Of a stretch of 16,977 nucleotides of DNA, positions 7,350 through 14,644 are shown piece by piece; within the stretch, counting starts at the first letter, position 1; the number at the start of each line of letters is the position of its first letter. The stretch comes from Dinghuibacter sp035492835 (lineage in GTDB: Bacteria > Bacteroidota > Bacteroidia > Chitinophagales > Chitinophagaceae): positions 1 to 16,977 of the forward strand of contig NZ_DATJIY010000170.1 of NCBI RefSeq assembly GCF_035492835.1, given 5' to 3'. A program made the position numbers and the translations under genes. Under the pieces are notes generated by a model. The model had not been told where the DNA came from and did no database searches. It was given only the letters and a program-made list of their open reading frames with translations.

Positions 7350-9077
7350 TCAGTACTGCACATTCTCCCCTTTCGGGTACCGCACCGTATACCCAAACCT
7401 TACCTTGCTACTCTCCCCCGCCTTTATCGTCAAAGCCCACCGCAGCTCACCCCTATCCGCGTCGACGAGCGCATTCCCCGGGTCGTTGAGCGTCACCTCC
7501 ACGTCCTTGTTGGTGGACACCGGGAACTGGTCGAGCAGCGACAGCTGAACGGGCTCGTTCTTGTTGTTACGGGCGCTGATCTCGTACACGTACTTCTGGT
7601 AACGGTTCGCGTTCAGGAATTTGTCCGAGTTGAAGTCGGTGATCTTTTTGCGCTGGAGCGTGATCCGCTTGTCGCGCCCTATCGTCAGGTGGAGCGTATC
7701 GTCGATCGACGCGGGGTCGATCCCGGTGACCCCCTGGTAGGTACCGTCCAGGATGATATTGGCCTGACCGGGCAACAGGTTGAGCCTGCCCCAATCGGGT
7801 ATGTCGGCCAGCAGGTAAACGTCGTCCGATACCTTTGGCGCCGCCAGATAGGTGAAGTGCGCCTTTACCTTCATTTCCTGGAGGGTAGCCAGCTGTTGCT
7901 TACCTGTGGACGGGAGGTCGTACGGGAGGTCGATGTTGTACACCAGGTTGAGCCGCTGCTGGTCGAGCACGACATAATCGGGGAGATGGTTCCGCGTGGG
8001 CTCGCCGCCAAAGAAACCCTTTCCGTTCACCCGTATGCGCCGTACCGGCTCACCCTGGGCAAGGACATTTCCGCTGGCATCGACCTGCACCCCCGGCAGC
8101 TTCTTGAACGTATCTTCGACAGAAAGACCCGGGGATACCGCCACCTCATCCAGCGCCGGCGCCGGCTGCCGCAACCCGATAAACCACGGATTCATCCCCG
8201 GCGCCTCGCTCCAGCTCCCCGGCACGGACGTCGACAGCGACAGCTTCACCTGTTTCCAGTCGAGCCCCGTCGTCTGGCTGATGTTTGCCTTATAAACCAC
8301 GCGGATCGCGGAGTCCCGGGCGTCCCCGACCTGTAGCTCGTAAGTGGGCGCCCACCCGGCCTGCCGGGTGATATAAGAAAGATTGAAGTCATACGTCCCC
8401 GCGGCCTTTACCGACAAATGAAGGACCAGCCGGCCCGAAGCGGTGACCCGTGCGTTGTCCTCCGAAGCGATCTGGCTCTTTACCTGTTCGATACCGGCGG
8501 CCAGCTTGTCGAACCGCTTCTTCAGCGCATAGTTCTTGGCGCTCAGGTCCGAAAATTCGGTTCCATAATAGTCCATCAGCTTTTGCAGGTCGGCCACGTT
8601 CATACCCGTCTGCGTACCGCGGATTTCCTGGTTCTTTTTCAGGACCTCCATCAACGTTTCGTTGTTGCCGATGGCCAGCTGTACCTTGTCCTGCTCCTCC
8701 TGCAACCGCGCCAGCGAGTCTTCCAGCTGCTGCTGGCGCGCCGTTCGCGGCCGCGTGGACAGGTAGTCGTCCACATAGGAAAACCCCAGGAGGGTGACGG
8801 CGTCCGGCAAGTGAAGCTGCACGGTATTCTGGTCGATATTGGTCGATACCTTGTCGACACCCAGCTCCACGTTCCCCGCCGGTAGCATGACATTCAGGCT
8901 GTGGGTCAGCTCCGCCCCCGACCGGTACACCATCACGGACTGCAATACCGCGCTGGCGCTCAGCGGCTCGGTAGGGTTCCCCGCCCGGGCTCCGGCCCAG
9001 ACCCCGGCATGGCGTCCCGCCCGGGCTCCCGCATGGAGCATGCATAGGAGTAAAACTCCCCCAATCATCTTTTTCAT
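7350..9077 (-). CDS. MuiA-family DUF4139 protein with TonB-plug-like insert
   Basis: The start at 9077 is chosen because it begins a signal peptide (MKKMIGGVLLLCMLHAGARA); the open frame upstream of it lies over the SDR gene. The product has 575 residues. An N-terminal DUF4140-type beta domain (about 42-105, with VMVYRSGAELTHS) is followed by a long charged coiled coil (about 112-210). The DUF4139 beta domain comes next: GWAPTYELQV, YKANISQTTGLDWKQVKLSLST, and after residue 370 LVYNIDLPYDLPSTGKQ, LLPGQANIILDGTYQGV, YEISARNNKNEPVQL. Between the two halves of DUF4139 lies an unusual segment, about 308-365, with LDEVAVSPGLSVEDTFKKLPG and RVNGKGFFGGEPT, which looks like part of a TonB-receptor plug. 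The protein is probably periplasmic or surface-attached. MuiA-family proteins are linked by name to mucoidy but their function is not established. It follows the SDR gene by 38 bp and may be the last gene of that operon. Confidence 0.87.
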   Translation of the reverse strand: MKKMIGGVLLLCMLHAGARAGRHAGVWAGARAGNPTEPLSASAVLQSVMVYRSGAELTHSLNVMLPAGNVELGVDKVSTNIDQNTVQLHLPDAVTLLGFSYVDDYLSTRPRTARQQQLEDSLARLQEEQDKVQLAIGNNETLMEVLKKNQEIRGTQTGMNVADLQKLMDYYGTEFSDLSAKNYALKKRFDKLAAGIEQVKSQIASEDNARVTASGRLVLHLSVKAAGTYDFNLSYITRQAGWAPTYELQVGDARDSAIRVVYKANISQTTGLDWKQVKLSLSTSVPGSWSEAPGMNPWFIGLRQPAPALDEVAVSPGLSVEDTFKKLPGVQVDASGNVLAQGEPVRRIRVNGKGFFGGEPTRNHLPDYVVLDQQRLNLVYNIDLPYDLPSTGKQQLATLQEMKVKAHFTYLAAPKVSDDVYLLADIPDWGRLNLLPGQANIILDGTYQGVTGIDPASIDDTLHLTIGRDKRITLQRKKITDFNSDKFLNANRYQKYVYEISARNNKNEPVQLSLLDQFPVSTNKDVEVTLNDPGNALVDADRGELRWALTIKAGESSKVRFGYTVRYPKGENVQY

Positions 9078-9079
9078 AT

Positions 9080-9101
9080 GCACCTTTTGGAATTGAGGTG
9101 C
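9080..9101 (-). promoter_or_regulatory. Small hairpin at the MuiA-like gene start
   Basis: GCACCT (9080-9085) and AGGTGC (9096-9101) are perfect inverted arms with a 10-base loop. On the minus strand the second arm ends 2 bases before ATG 9077 and carries AAAGGTG, the only ribosome-binding-like sequence there. The hairpin could partly hide the start site. The arms are short, so chance cannot be excluded. Confidence 0.3.
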
Positions 9102-9115
9102 GGGGAAAGAAGAAA

Positions 9116-9928
9116 TTACATACGGGAACCGGGAAAATTTATTCCGGAGAGCCGCGCGCACTCCGCCAGTAGCCGCTCCTGCGTCTCCACATCCCGCGCG
9201 GCGGGGTGGGCCTGCGCCTCGTGCATACGGTAAAAATACCGCCCGCTGACCAGGGCCTCCGGCGAAGATGACAGCCAAACCTGTGTCCGGCTACCCTCTT
9301 CCGGTGTCCCCGGCGCTCCGCGCCCGCCCATCCGGGTGGCGACCCATCCGGGGTCGACGGCGTTGGAATAGATCGATGGCCAGCGCCGGGCAACGGCATA
9401 GGCTAGGAGCACGTCGTGCAGTTTCGAATCGGCGTAGGCCGAGGAAGCATTCCAGCGACGCTGCTCCCACAACAAATCCGATACGGACGCATCCCCGCCC
9501 CGGTGCAAACCGGAGGAGGTATATATAAGCCGCGAGGGCGTGTCTATCAGACAAGTCAATATATAAGGCGCCAGCGTATTGACCGCGAACACCATCGGGA
9601 TGGCTCCGGCGCCGCGCCCGGAAACCAGGTACACGCCCGCGTTGTGGATCACGGCTGAAAACGGCCCCAGCTCATTTGCCTGTCTCGCCACATCGATCGC
9701 TTCCGCCACGGAGGACAAATCACCGTATACCGCGCCCACCGCTGTATGCGCCCCCCCGGCTCCCCGCGCCGCCTCCAGCGCCTCGCGCGCGCGGGAAGGA
9801 GACCGCCCATGCACCACGACTTCGTGGCCCAACGCAACGAGCATACGCGCGGCCGCCAATCCGAGCCCGTCCGCCGACCCGGTGATAAACACCCGGCCGT
9901 TGAGCGGCCGTCCGGGAGCGCCGCTCAT
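9116..9928 (-). CDS. Short-chain dehydrogenase/reductase
   Basis: The 270-residue protein is a classical cytosolic SDR. The cofactor loop is TGSADGLG (16-23), with HGRS after the second strand (an Arg that suits NADPH). GDLSS (69-73) is the adenine-ring loop, HNAG (95-98) replaces the common NNAG, Asn117 is the structural Asn, Ser138/139 are in LIYTSSG, and Tyr165-x-x-x-Lys169 in SAYADSK is the catalytic pair. The DPGWVATRMGG segment after the last core strand resembles retinol-dehydrogenase and WW-oxidoreductase-like members. The substrate is unknown. The frame is open further upstream, but the ATG at 9928 is chosen because ATGA overlaps the stop of the FMN-reductase gene, a sign of translational coupling. 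It belongs to the four-gene operon running from 12088 down. Confidence 0.9.
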   Translation of the reverse strand: MSGAPGRPLNGRVFITGSADGLGLAAARMLVALGHEVVVHGRSPSRAREALEAARGAGGAHTAVGAVYGDLSSVAEAIDVARQANELGPFSAVIHNAGVYLVSGRGAGAIPMVFAVNTLAPYILTCLIDTPSRLIYTSSGLHRGGDASVSDLLWEQRRWNASSAYADSKLHDVLLAYAVARRWPSIYSNAVDPGWVATRMGGRGAPGTPEEGSRTQVWLSSSPEALVSGRYFYRMHEAQAHPAARDVETQERLLAECARLSGINFPGSRM

Positions 9929-10434
9929 CCCATGAGCCCCTCCAGGGCCCTGACCACCGCCGTGACCTGCGACAGCGTCTTCGCATCCGTAATCGTCCCG
10001 GTGGGATCGATCCTGGTTTGCGCGTGCGATATAATCAGCTCCGTCTCCGGTGTCATCCGCGCCTCGATGACTTTTAACGTTTCCATCAACGCCGCGTGTC
10101 CCTTGCGTCCGTCGAGCGACGCGGTTACGAGCGCCGTCGGCTTCCCCGAAAACGCGCTCTCCGCCACCGTCCAATCGATGGCGTTCTTGAGCGCGCCAGG
10201 CACGCCCATGGCGTATTCCGGCGTACAGATAACGACGCCGTCCGCGGCCGATAGCAACGACAGGAATTTCCGTACCGTCTCAGGCAAATCCAGATCGGGG
10301 TTAAAAGCGGGAAGGGCGGCGAGGTCCTCGAAGAGCGTATACGCCCATCGATGACCCAGCCGCCCTATGGCGGTCAGGTAGCGCTTATTGCTGGACTGCG
10401 CCCGCGTGCTCCCGCAGATGGCGAGGACGTTCAT
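9925..10434 (-). CDS. NADPH-dependent FMN reductase
   Basis: The 169-residue cytosolic flavodoxin-fold protein starts at 10434 with VLAICGSTRAQSSN, the FMN-phosphate loop of the NADPH-dependent FMN reductase / chromate-reductase-like family. The second signature is TPEYAMGVPGALKNAIDW (71-88), which binds the flavin ring. KPTALVTASLDGRKGHAAL matches the third conserved block. Family members reduce free or bound FMN, quinones or azo compounds with NADPH. Both ends overlap neighbours by the tetranucleotide ATGA: its start with the stop of the sugar-isomerase-like gene and its stop with the start of the SDR gene. It is thus in the middle of a translationally coupled operon. Its length and domain content are ordinary; what is odd is the pairing with an exported sugar-isomerase-like lipoprotein. 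Confidence 0.92.
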   Translation of the reverse strand: MNVLAICGSTRAQSSNKRYLTAIGRLGHRWAYTLFEDLAALPAFNPDLDLPETVRKFLSLLSAADGVVICTPEYAMGVPGALKNAIDWTVAESAFSGKPTALVTASLDGRKGHAALMETLKVIEARMTPETELIISHAQTRIDPTGTITDAKTLSQVTAVVRALEGLMG

Positions 10435-11315
10435 TTGAGCGCCGCTACCTGGTCGTTGTAGAACTTTACGGTTTGGATCACGTCGGGTACGCTGTTGTCC
10501 CAGTTGCTCTCGTGCTCGATCGAGAACATGCCGCTGAAGTGCTGACGCTTCAGCTCCTGGAAGATCGGCGCCCATTTGATGACGCCGGAGCCGACGACGG
10601 TGTCCCGTGCCTTTGTATTGTTGAACTCGACGATGTCCTTGAGGTGTACGCCGAAAACGTGTCCATCGAGCTTCTTCAGACAGTCGACGGGGTCGAGACC
10701 GTTCCGGGCCCAGTGACCCACGTCCGCGCACGAGCCGATATTGGGGTGACCGGCCACGGCAGCCAGTACGGAGTCGGGGCTCCAGTAGGCGTTGGGGCGG
10801 GGATGGTCGTGGATCGCCACCTTGATGCCATAGATACCGGCCAGGCTGTCGATACCGCCCCACTGCGTCTTGATGGGCTCAGCGGTAAAATAGCTCAGGC
10901 CGAACTCCTTTCCGAATTCGAAGTATTTCTTCCATTCGTCGAGGTCCTTGGGTACGATCACGCCCATGGCGACGATCTGGATGCCCTTGTCCTGGAGTAA
11001 TTTTTTGACGGTGGCTTTTTCATCCGCGGTCATGTCGGGCCCGAAGTCGCCCTTCATGCCGCCGCCGAGTTTCTGGTGCGAAAACGCTTCCACGTACTTG
11101 ACGCCGGCGCTGTCCACCTTGTTGATGGCGGTGACGAAGTCGAACTTCATAAAGGTCCAAAGCTGTACGCCGATCTTCCAATGCTGGGATACATCCCAGC
11201 TGGTCGTATCGGATTTGACCGCGGCGGTCGTGTCGGACGCGCCCGAGTTGCCGGACTGGCTGTTACAAGCCGTCAATAGAACAATCGTTAGGAGGGAATA
11301 GGTTAATTTTTTCAT
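10431..11315 (-). CDS. Sugar phosphate isomerase/epimerase-like TIM-barrel lipoprotein
   Basis: The 294-residue protein has a lipoprotein signal with lipobox LTAC (Cys17) and a Ser/Thr-rich linker (18-40), so it should be anchored outside the cytoplasm. The rest is an AP-endonuclease-2 / xylose-isomerase-like TIM barrel: KIGVQLWTF (48-55), KYVEAF, GIQIVAMGV, then YFTAEP with Glu146, VAIHDHPRP with His169/His171, GSCADVGHW with Asp198 and His201, FGVHLKDI with His224, and FSIEHES with Glu267. These are the usual divalent-metal ligands and neighbours. Because it is exported it probably does not act on sugar phosphates. Exported relatives in Bacteroides are, as I recall, tied to 3-keto-glycoside elimination/hydration, which would fit the redox genes downstream (inference). 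Its ATG overlaps the stop of the NTF2-like gene (ATGA), and its stop overlaps the FMN-reductase start. Confidence 0.88.
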   Translation of the reverse strand: MKKLTYSLLTIVLLTACNSQSGNSGASDTTAAVKSDTTSWDVSQHWKIGVQLWTFMKFDFVTAINKVDSAGVKYVEAFSHQKLGGGMKGDFGPDMTADEKATVKKLLQDKGIQIVAMGVIVPKDLDEWKKYFEFGKEFGLSYFTAEPIKTQWGGIDSLAGIYGIKVAIHDHPRPNAYWSPDSVLAAVAGHPNIGSCADVGHWARNGLDPVDCLKKLDGHVFGVHLKDIVEFNNTKARDTVVGSGVIKWAPIFQELKRQHFSGMFSIEHESNWDNSVPDVIQTVKFYNDQVAALK

Positions 11316-12088
11316 GGTACAATATACGACAATTCCTCAGCGACATTCCCGTTCTCACGCACCGTGAGCTTGCCTTCGGTAAAGGTGAACGTCAGATCCC
11401 GCTCATTCATAAAATAGCGGTCCGCGGTTTCGGGATACAGCGAGAATTGCTTATTGCCCATCGTCAGCACCAGGTGGTCGCTGGCCGCGGCGACTGTCAC
11501 GTCGTTTTGCGGCCCCTTAAAATGACCCACGTGCGATTTCAACACAGCAGGCGGCACAGCAACGGCTACCCGCTGGTTTACATATTCCGGCGTATGGTGA
11601 TTATAGCTCAGCACCCGCGCCATCTTCCACGCGCCATCCTGTAACAGCCACAGGTGCGTAAACCGCGCCTCGCCGTCGAGGAATTCCGATTGCCCCGCCC
11701 GTTTGATATAAAAAAGATGATCCCCTTCGATGACCGCGCCGTAGACGAGCCCGCCGCGGCGCATCGTATACACATGAACGGTATTCGGCACGGCGACCCT
11801 CCGCAACCGGTAGTTGGCCGTGTCCCGGCACATGCCTCCCCGGAGCGTTCTGAACAGGGAATCCACGCCGACGGTGATGCCCCCCTTGTCATGGTAGAAT
11901 TCGATGTCCCTGGTGAAATAGTTTTCCATGAGGGGGATATCGCAGGTATTGTACCCCGTCCAAAAGAGGCTGTCTGCCCGCAGGATGATTGCAGCGACCT
12001 CATTGTCAGTTTGCTGTGCGGAAGCCGGCGTTGCAGCAGCAAAAAACACCACCGCCAGTCCCAGGATAGTAAGGAAATTGTTTTTCAT
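11312..12088 (-). CDS. Secreted NTF2-like (DUF4440-type) protein
   Basis: The 258-residue protein has a signal peptide ending ASA-Q (about residue 24). Residues 30-165 look like an NTF2/SnoaL-type domain: a helix with ILRADSLFWTGYNTCDI, DIEFYHDKGG, then a long curved sheet ending RFTHLWLLQDGAWKMARVLSYNH. This is the DUF4440 pattern found in many secreted Bacteroidota proteins. Residues 178-257 form a small all-beta tail starting PPAVLKSHVGHFKG, which resembles the DUF3471-like domain seen at the end of serine hydrolases. No catalytic residues can be assigned. It is the first gene of the ATGA-linked operon, its stop overlapping the start of the sugar-isomerase-like gene. The start at 12088 is supported by the signal peptide and by the repeats just upstream. 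Confidence 0.82.
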   Translation of the reverse strand: MKNNFLTILGLAVVFFAAATPASAQQTDNEVAAIILRADSLFWTGYNTCDIPLMENYFTRDIEFYHDKGGITVGVDSLFRTLRGGMCRDTANYRLRRVAVPNTVHVYTMRRGGLVYGAVIEGDHLFYIKRAGQSEFLDGEARFTHLWLLQDGAWKMARVLSYNHHTPEYVNQRVAVAVPPAVLKSHVGHFKGPQNDVTVAAASDHLVLTMGNKQFSLYPETADRYFMNERDLTFTFTEGKLTVRENGNVAEELSYIVP

Positions 12089-12096
12089 GAATTAAA

Positions 12097-12123
12097 CATA
12101 GTACTATTTTAAGCATAGTACTA
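12097..12123. promoter_or_regulatory. Tandem ATAGTACTA palindromes upstream of the NTF2-like operon
   Basis: CATAGTACTA occurs twice, at 12097-12106 and 12114-12123, with a 17-bp period. Each copy holds the perfect 8-bp palindrome TAGTACTA, and the first extends to the 10-bp ATAGTACTAT. The pair lies 9-35 bp upstream of ATG 12088 and can also fold as a hairpin of about 9 bp. This suits either a tandem operator or a leader hairpin. A further direct repeat, GAACGGC at 12138 and 12158, lies upstream of it. Confidence 0.45.
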
Positions 12124-12178
12124 AGTAATATTCATAAGAACGGCTCCTATTCGATTTGAACGGCCATAACCTGATGTC

Positions 12179-12826
12179 TTACTTCAAAAGTCCGCTGCTG
12201 AAGGCATACCGCAGCAGCCCGGCGAGGTTGCTCGCACCGGTCTTCTGCATCATATTTTTCCGGTGGGTTTCCACGGTGCGAAAACTGATGTGCAGGGTGT
12301 CCGCGATTTTGTCGTTGGTAAATTCCAGTGCCAGCAGCTCCAGCACTTCCTTCTCCCGTTGCGTCAGGGAAATGCCGGGCGGGGTGGCCTCCGCTTTCGC
12401 ATAATCCAGGGCAATCGACGCCTGGACTTCATCGCTGAAATAGTAGCCCCCGGCGGCAACCCGGGTGATGGCGTACATCAGTTCCTGCCTGGTAGCGTTC
12501 TTTAGCAGGTAACCCGCCACGCCCAGTTGCAGCAGCTGGGAAATGATCTCTCTTTCGCCATACGTCGTTAGTATGATGACCCGGCACGCCAGCCGCTCGT
12601 CGCGGATCACCTTCATGGTCTCGATACCGTCCATGCCCGGCATGTTGATATCCAGCAGGCAAATATCGACCGTTTGCGTCCGGACACATTCCAATGCCTC
12701 TTTGCCATTACCGGCGGTTGCGGAAATATGGAAGGAGGTTTCTGTGGACAGGAGGGCCACTAGACCATCCAGGACGATTTTGTGATCGTCGGCGACCAGG
12801 AGCCGAATGGGTGGAGTGGTATTCAT
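12179..12826 (-). CDS. NarL/LuxR-family response regulator
   Basis: The 215-residue cytosolic regulator has a complete receiver domain (1-125): acidic pocket Asp13/Asp14 in VADDH, phospho-acceptor Asp59 in LLDINMPG, Thr87/88 in ILTTYG and Lys109 in GYLLKN. The C-terminal LuxR-type helix-turn-helix (about 152-215) begins SLTQREKEVLELLA, with the recognition part DTLHISFRTVETHRKNMMQKTG. Nothing is missing, so it should act as a phosphorylation-controlled DNA-binding protein. It starts 10 bp after the stop of the histidine kinase, its obvious partner. Targets are unknown; the tandem dyads upstream of its own operon at 15456-15499 are a natural candidate. The gene spacing to the NTF2-like operon downstream is 90 bp with no convincing terminator. 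Confidence 0.95.
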   Translation of the reverse strand: MNTTPPIRLLVADDHKIVLDGLVALLSTETSFHISATAGNGKEALECVRTQTVDICLLDINMPGMDGIETMKVIRDERLACRVIILTTYGEREIISQLLQLGVAGYLLKNATRQELMYAITRVAAGGYYFSDEVQASIALDYAKAEATPPGISLTQREKEVLELLALEFTNDKIADTLHISFRTVETHRKNMMQKTGASNLAGLLRYAFSSGLLK

Positions 12827-12836
12827 GTGGATTTTT

Positions 12837-14630
12837 TTAGGGACACGGCACGTCTATCAGAACGGTCGTACCTGTCCCGCGTTTGGCGTCTATGTCGATG
12901 GTCCCTTTGAGATAGTTGATCCGGGATATGATATTGCTCATGCCCATCCCCCTGGGCGGTCCCGCCGGTGGCAGCTCGAGCCCGATGCCGTTGTCCTCCA
13001 CGACGATATTGACGTAGGTGGGATGCCGTATGAGCTGGATGGTGAGCCGGGTGGCTTTCGCATGCCGGATAACGTTGTTGATCAACTCCAGTAAAATACG
13101 GTAAAGGCTGATCTCGAGCGCTTCGGGCAGCCGTTGGTCCAAACCGTGGACGTTATAGGTGATCGCCAGTCCCGGAGAGGCGCCGAGGGTATCCAGGAAC
13201 CCCTTTACCGCGGCCGGCAGCCCGATTTTGGAAAGGCCCGCGGGCATGATGTTACGGGCTATGTTGCGGAGCTCCGTTGAGGCCTGGTCGAGTAGCTTGA
13301 TACCGGTCTGATAGGCGAGGGTCTGTTCCCGGGAAAGGAATTGAGGGTCTGCTTCAAGACGGGAAAGGTTGAGCTTGACCGCCGACAGCATGGAGCCCAG
13401 GGTGTCGTGGATGTCCTGCGCGATGCGTTTTCGCTCCCCGTCCTGCGCCTCGATGACCGCACCCAGGAGGTCGCCCCGCTGACGGTTCAACCGGCGCTCG
13501 TAATCCGCACGTTGTTTCAAACGCCGTCGGTTGTACAGCAGGAGGATAATGGCAACGAGCGGCAGGCTCGATAACAGGAAGACGTTCCGTTCCGTCTTTT
13601 GCCGGTCGAGCTGTTCCCGTTGCAGTCCGATTTCTCTATCCTTCTTGTCCACCGCGTATCGCTCGTGGATCTCCGCGATTTGGCCGCGCGAGACTTCACT
13701 GCTGAGCGAGTCCCGCAGCGCGGAAAAGCGGGCGAGATAGGTAAATGCGCTGTCGTACCGGCGCTCGCGCGCAAAGATACCGGCCAGGCCCTGCCAGGCC
13801 GCCAGGACGTCTTCCCGGTGTTGGATCGACTCCGAGAGGATCAGCCCTTTCCGGGTCATCGCCTCTGCCTTCGCGTAGTCGCCAAGTCCTTGATGGATTT
13901 CGCCGATTTTGATGTAGTACCCGGCTTTGTCGTATTCGTTATAGCAGGGACGGCCTGCCTCCACGTAAGGGAGCGCGGCCTCCGCATACGACAGGGCCCT
14001 CGGATAGTCGCCCAGGCCGGTATAAGCCTGGCTTATCCTGAATGCCGTATAGACGAGCCGGTCGGTATCTCCAATCTGATAATACAGCGCATGGGCTTTG
14101 GAAAAGGAACCGAGAGCCTCCCGAAACCGTCCGCCCGCCAGTTGCAGCCCGCCTATGTCGTCGTTGGCATCCGCGATGAAGCGGCTGTTCCGTACCTTTT
14201 CCGATTGACGGAGGTACAAATTGTAATAATACGCGGACTGGCTCGTGTCCCCCGTTTTCTCGTAAATGCATCCGAGGATATTCCAGTAACGCGCCACCTG
14301 GAAGGAATCGGCTTTTTGCTCCACCAGGGCCAACCCTTCCAGCGTGACCTTCATGGCGCCGGGATAATCGCCGGTATAGAAATAAAGGTTAAGGATGGTA
14401 TTATAATCGTCGATCGTTTGCCGGTACCGGTCATGCGCCTTGTCCAGGTCGAGCATTTTTTGGTAATAGGCTAAGGCCGAAGGGTAGTCGCGGCGGGTGA
14501 TCTGCATGAACATCCCCAACCGGACATAACGGGCTCTCAGACTATCGACCGGGACTTCTCCCTGAGAGAAGACCGGGGGCGTCCAAAACGCCAGACAGAG
14601 GTATACGATGAACCTGTAATAACCGTGCAT
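12837..14630 (-). CDS. Sensor histidine kinase with periplasmic TPR domain
   Basis: The 597-residue protein starts with a signal sequence (to about 22, ending FSQG) and a helical domain of tetratricopeptide repeats (about 45-310; for example YSALAYYQK-, DYPGAMKV-, DYPRALSYAEAAL- and DYAKAEA-type helices). A basic/acidic coil (315-347) precedes one membrane helix (350-366, FLLSSLPLVAIILLLY). The cytoplasmic part is a HisKA_3 kinase: the dimer helix carries GERKRIAQDIHDTLGSMLS with phospho-accepting His408. The ATPase domain has the N box ELINN (515-519), DNGIG (546-550), GMGM (561-564) and GTGT (586-589). It should autophosphorylate and pass phosphate to the NarL-type regulator 10 bp downstream. 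The TPR part probably senses a protein or peptide partner; the lipoprotein encoded 14 bp upstream is a candidate (inference). Confidence 0.95.
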   Translation of the reverse strand: MHGYYRFIVYLCLAFWTPPVFSQGEVPVDSLRARYVRLGMFMQITRRDYPSALAYYQKMLDLDKAHDRYRQTIDDYNTILNLYFYTGDYPGAMKVTLEGLALVEQKADSFQVARYWNILGCIYEKTGDTSQSAYYYNLYLRQSEKVRNSRFIADANDDIGGLQLAGGRFREALGSFSKAHALYYQIGDTDRLVYTAFRISQAYTGLGDYPRALSYAEAALPYVEAGRPCYNEYDKAGYYIKIGEIHQGLGDYAKAEAMTRKGLILSESIQHREDVLAAWQGLAGIFARERRYDSAFTYLARFSALRDSLSSEVSRGQIAEIHERYAVDKKDREIGLQREQLDRQKTERNVFLLSSLPLVAIILLLYNRRRLKQRADYERRLNRQRGDLLGAVIEAQDGERKRIAQDIHDTLGSMLSAVKLNLSRLEADPQFLSREQTLAYQTGIKLLDQASTELRNIARNIMPAGLSKIGLPAAVKGFLDTLGASPGLAITYNVHGLDQRLPEALEISLYRILLELINNVIRHAKATRLTIQLIRHPTYVNIVVEDNGIGLELPPAGPPRGMGMSNIISRINYLKGTIDIDAKRGTGTTVLIDVPCP

Positions 14631-14644
14631 CGACGATTAAAATA

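Noticed and set aside
7983..8156. Remnant of a TonB-dependent receptor gene
   Set aside because: The plug-like segment is in frame, short and framed by intact DUF4139 sequence on both sides, so it is part of a working protein and not a pseudogene.
10435..10863. Upstream extension of the FMN-reductase frame
   Set aside because: It overlaps the sugar-isomerase-like gene in another frame and is Arg/Pro-rich; the ATGA start at 10434 begins the FMN-binding fold.
12089..12178. Terminator or promoter between the response regulator and the NTF2-like operon
   Set aside because: No stem with a T-run and no well-placed TAnnTTTG element was found; only the palindromes and the GAACGGC repeat are clear.
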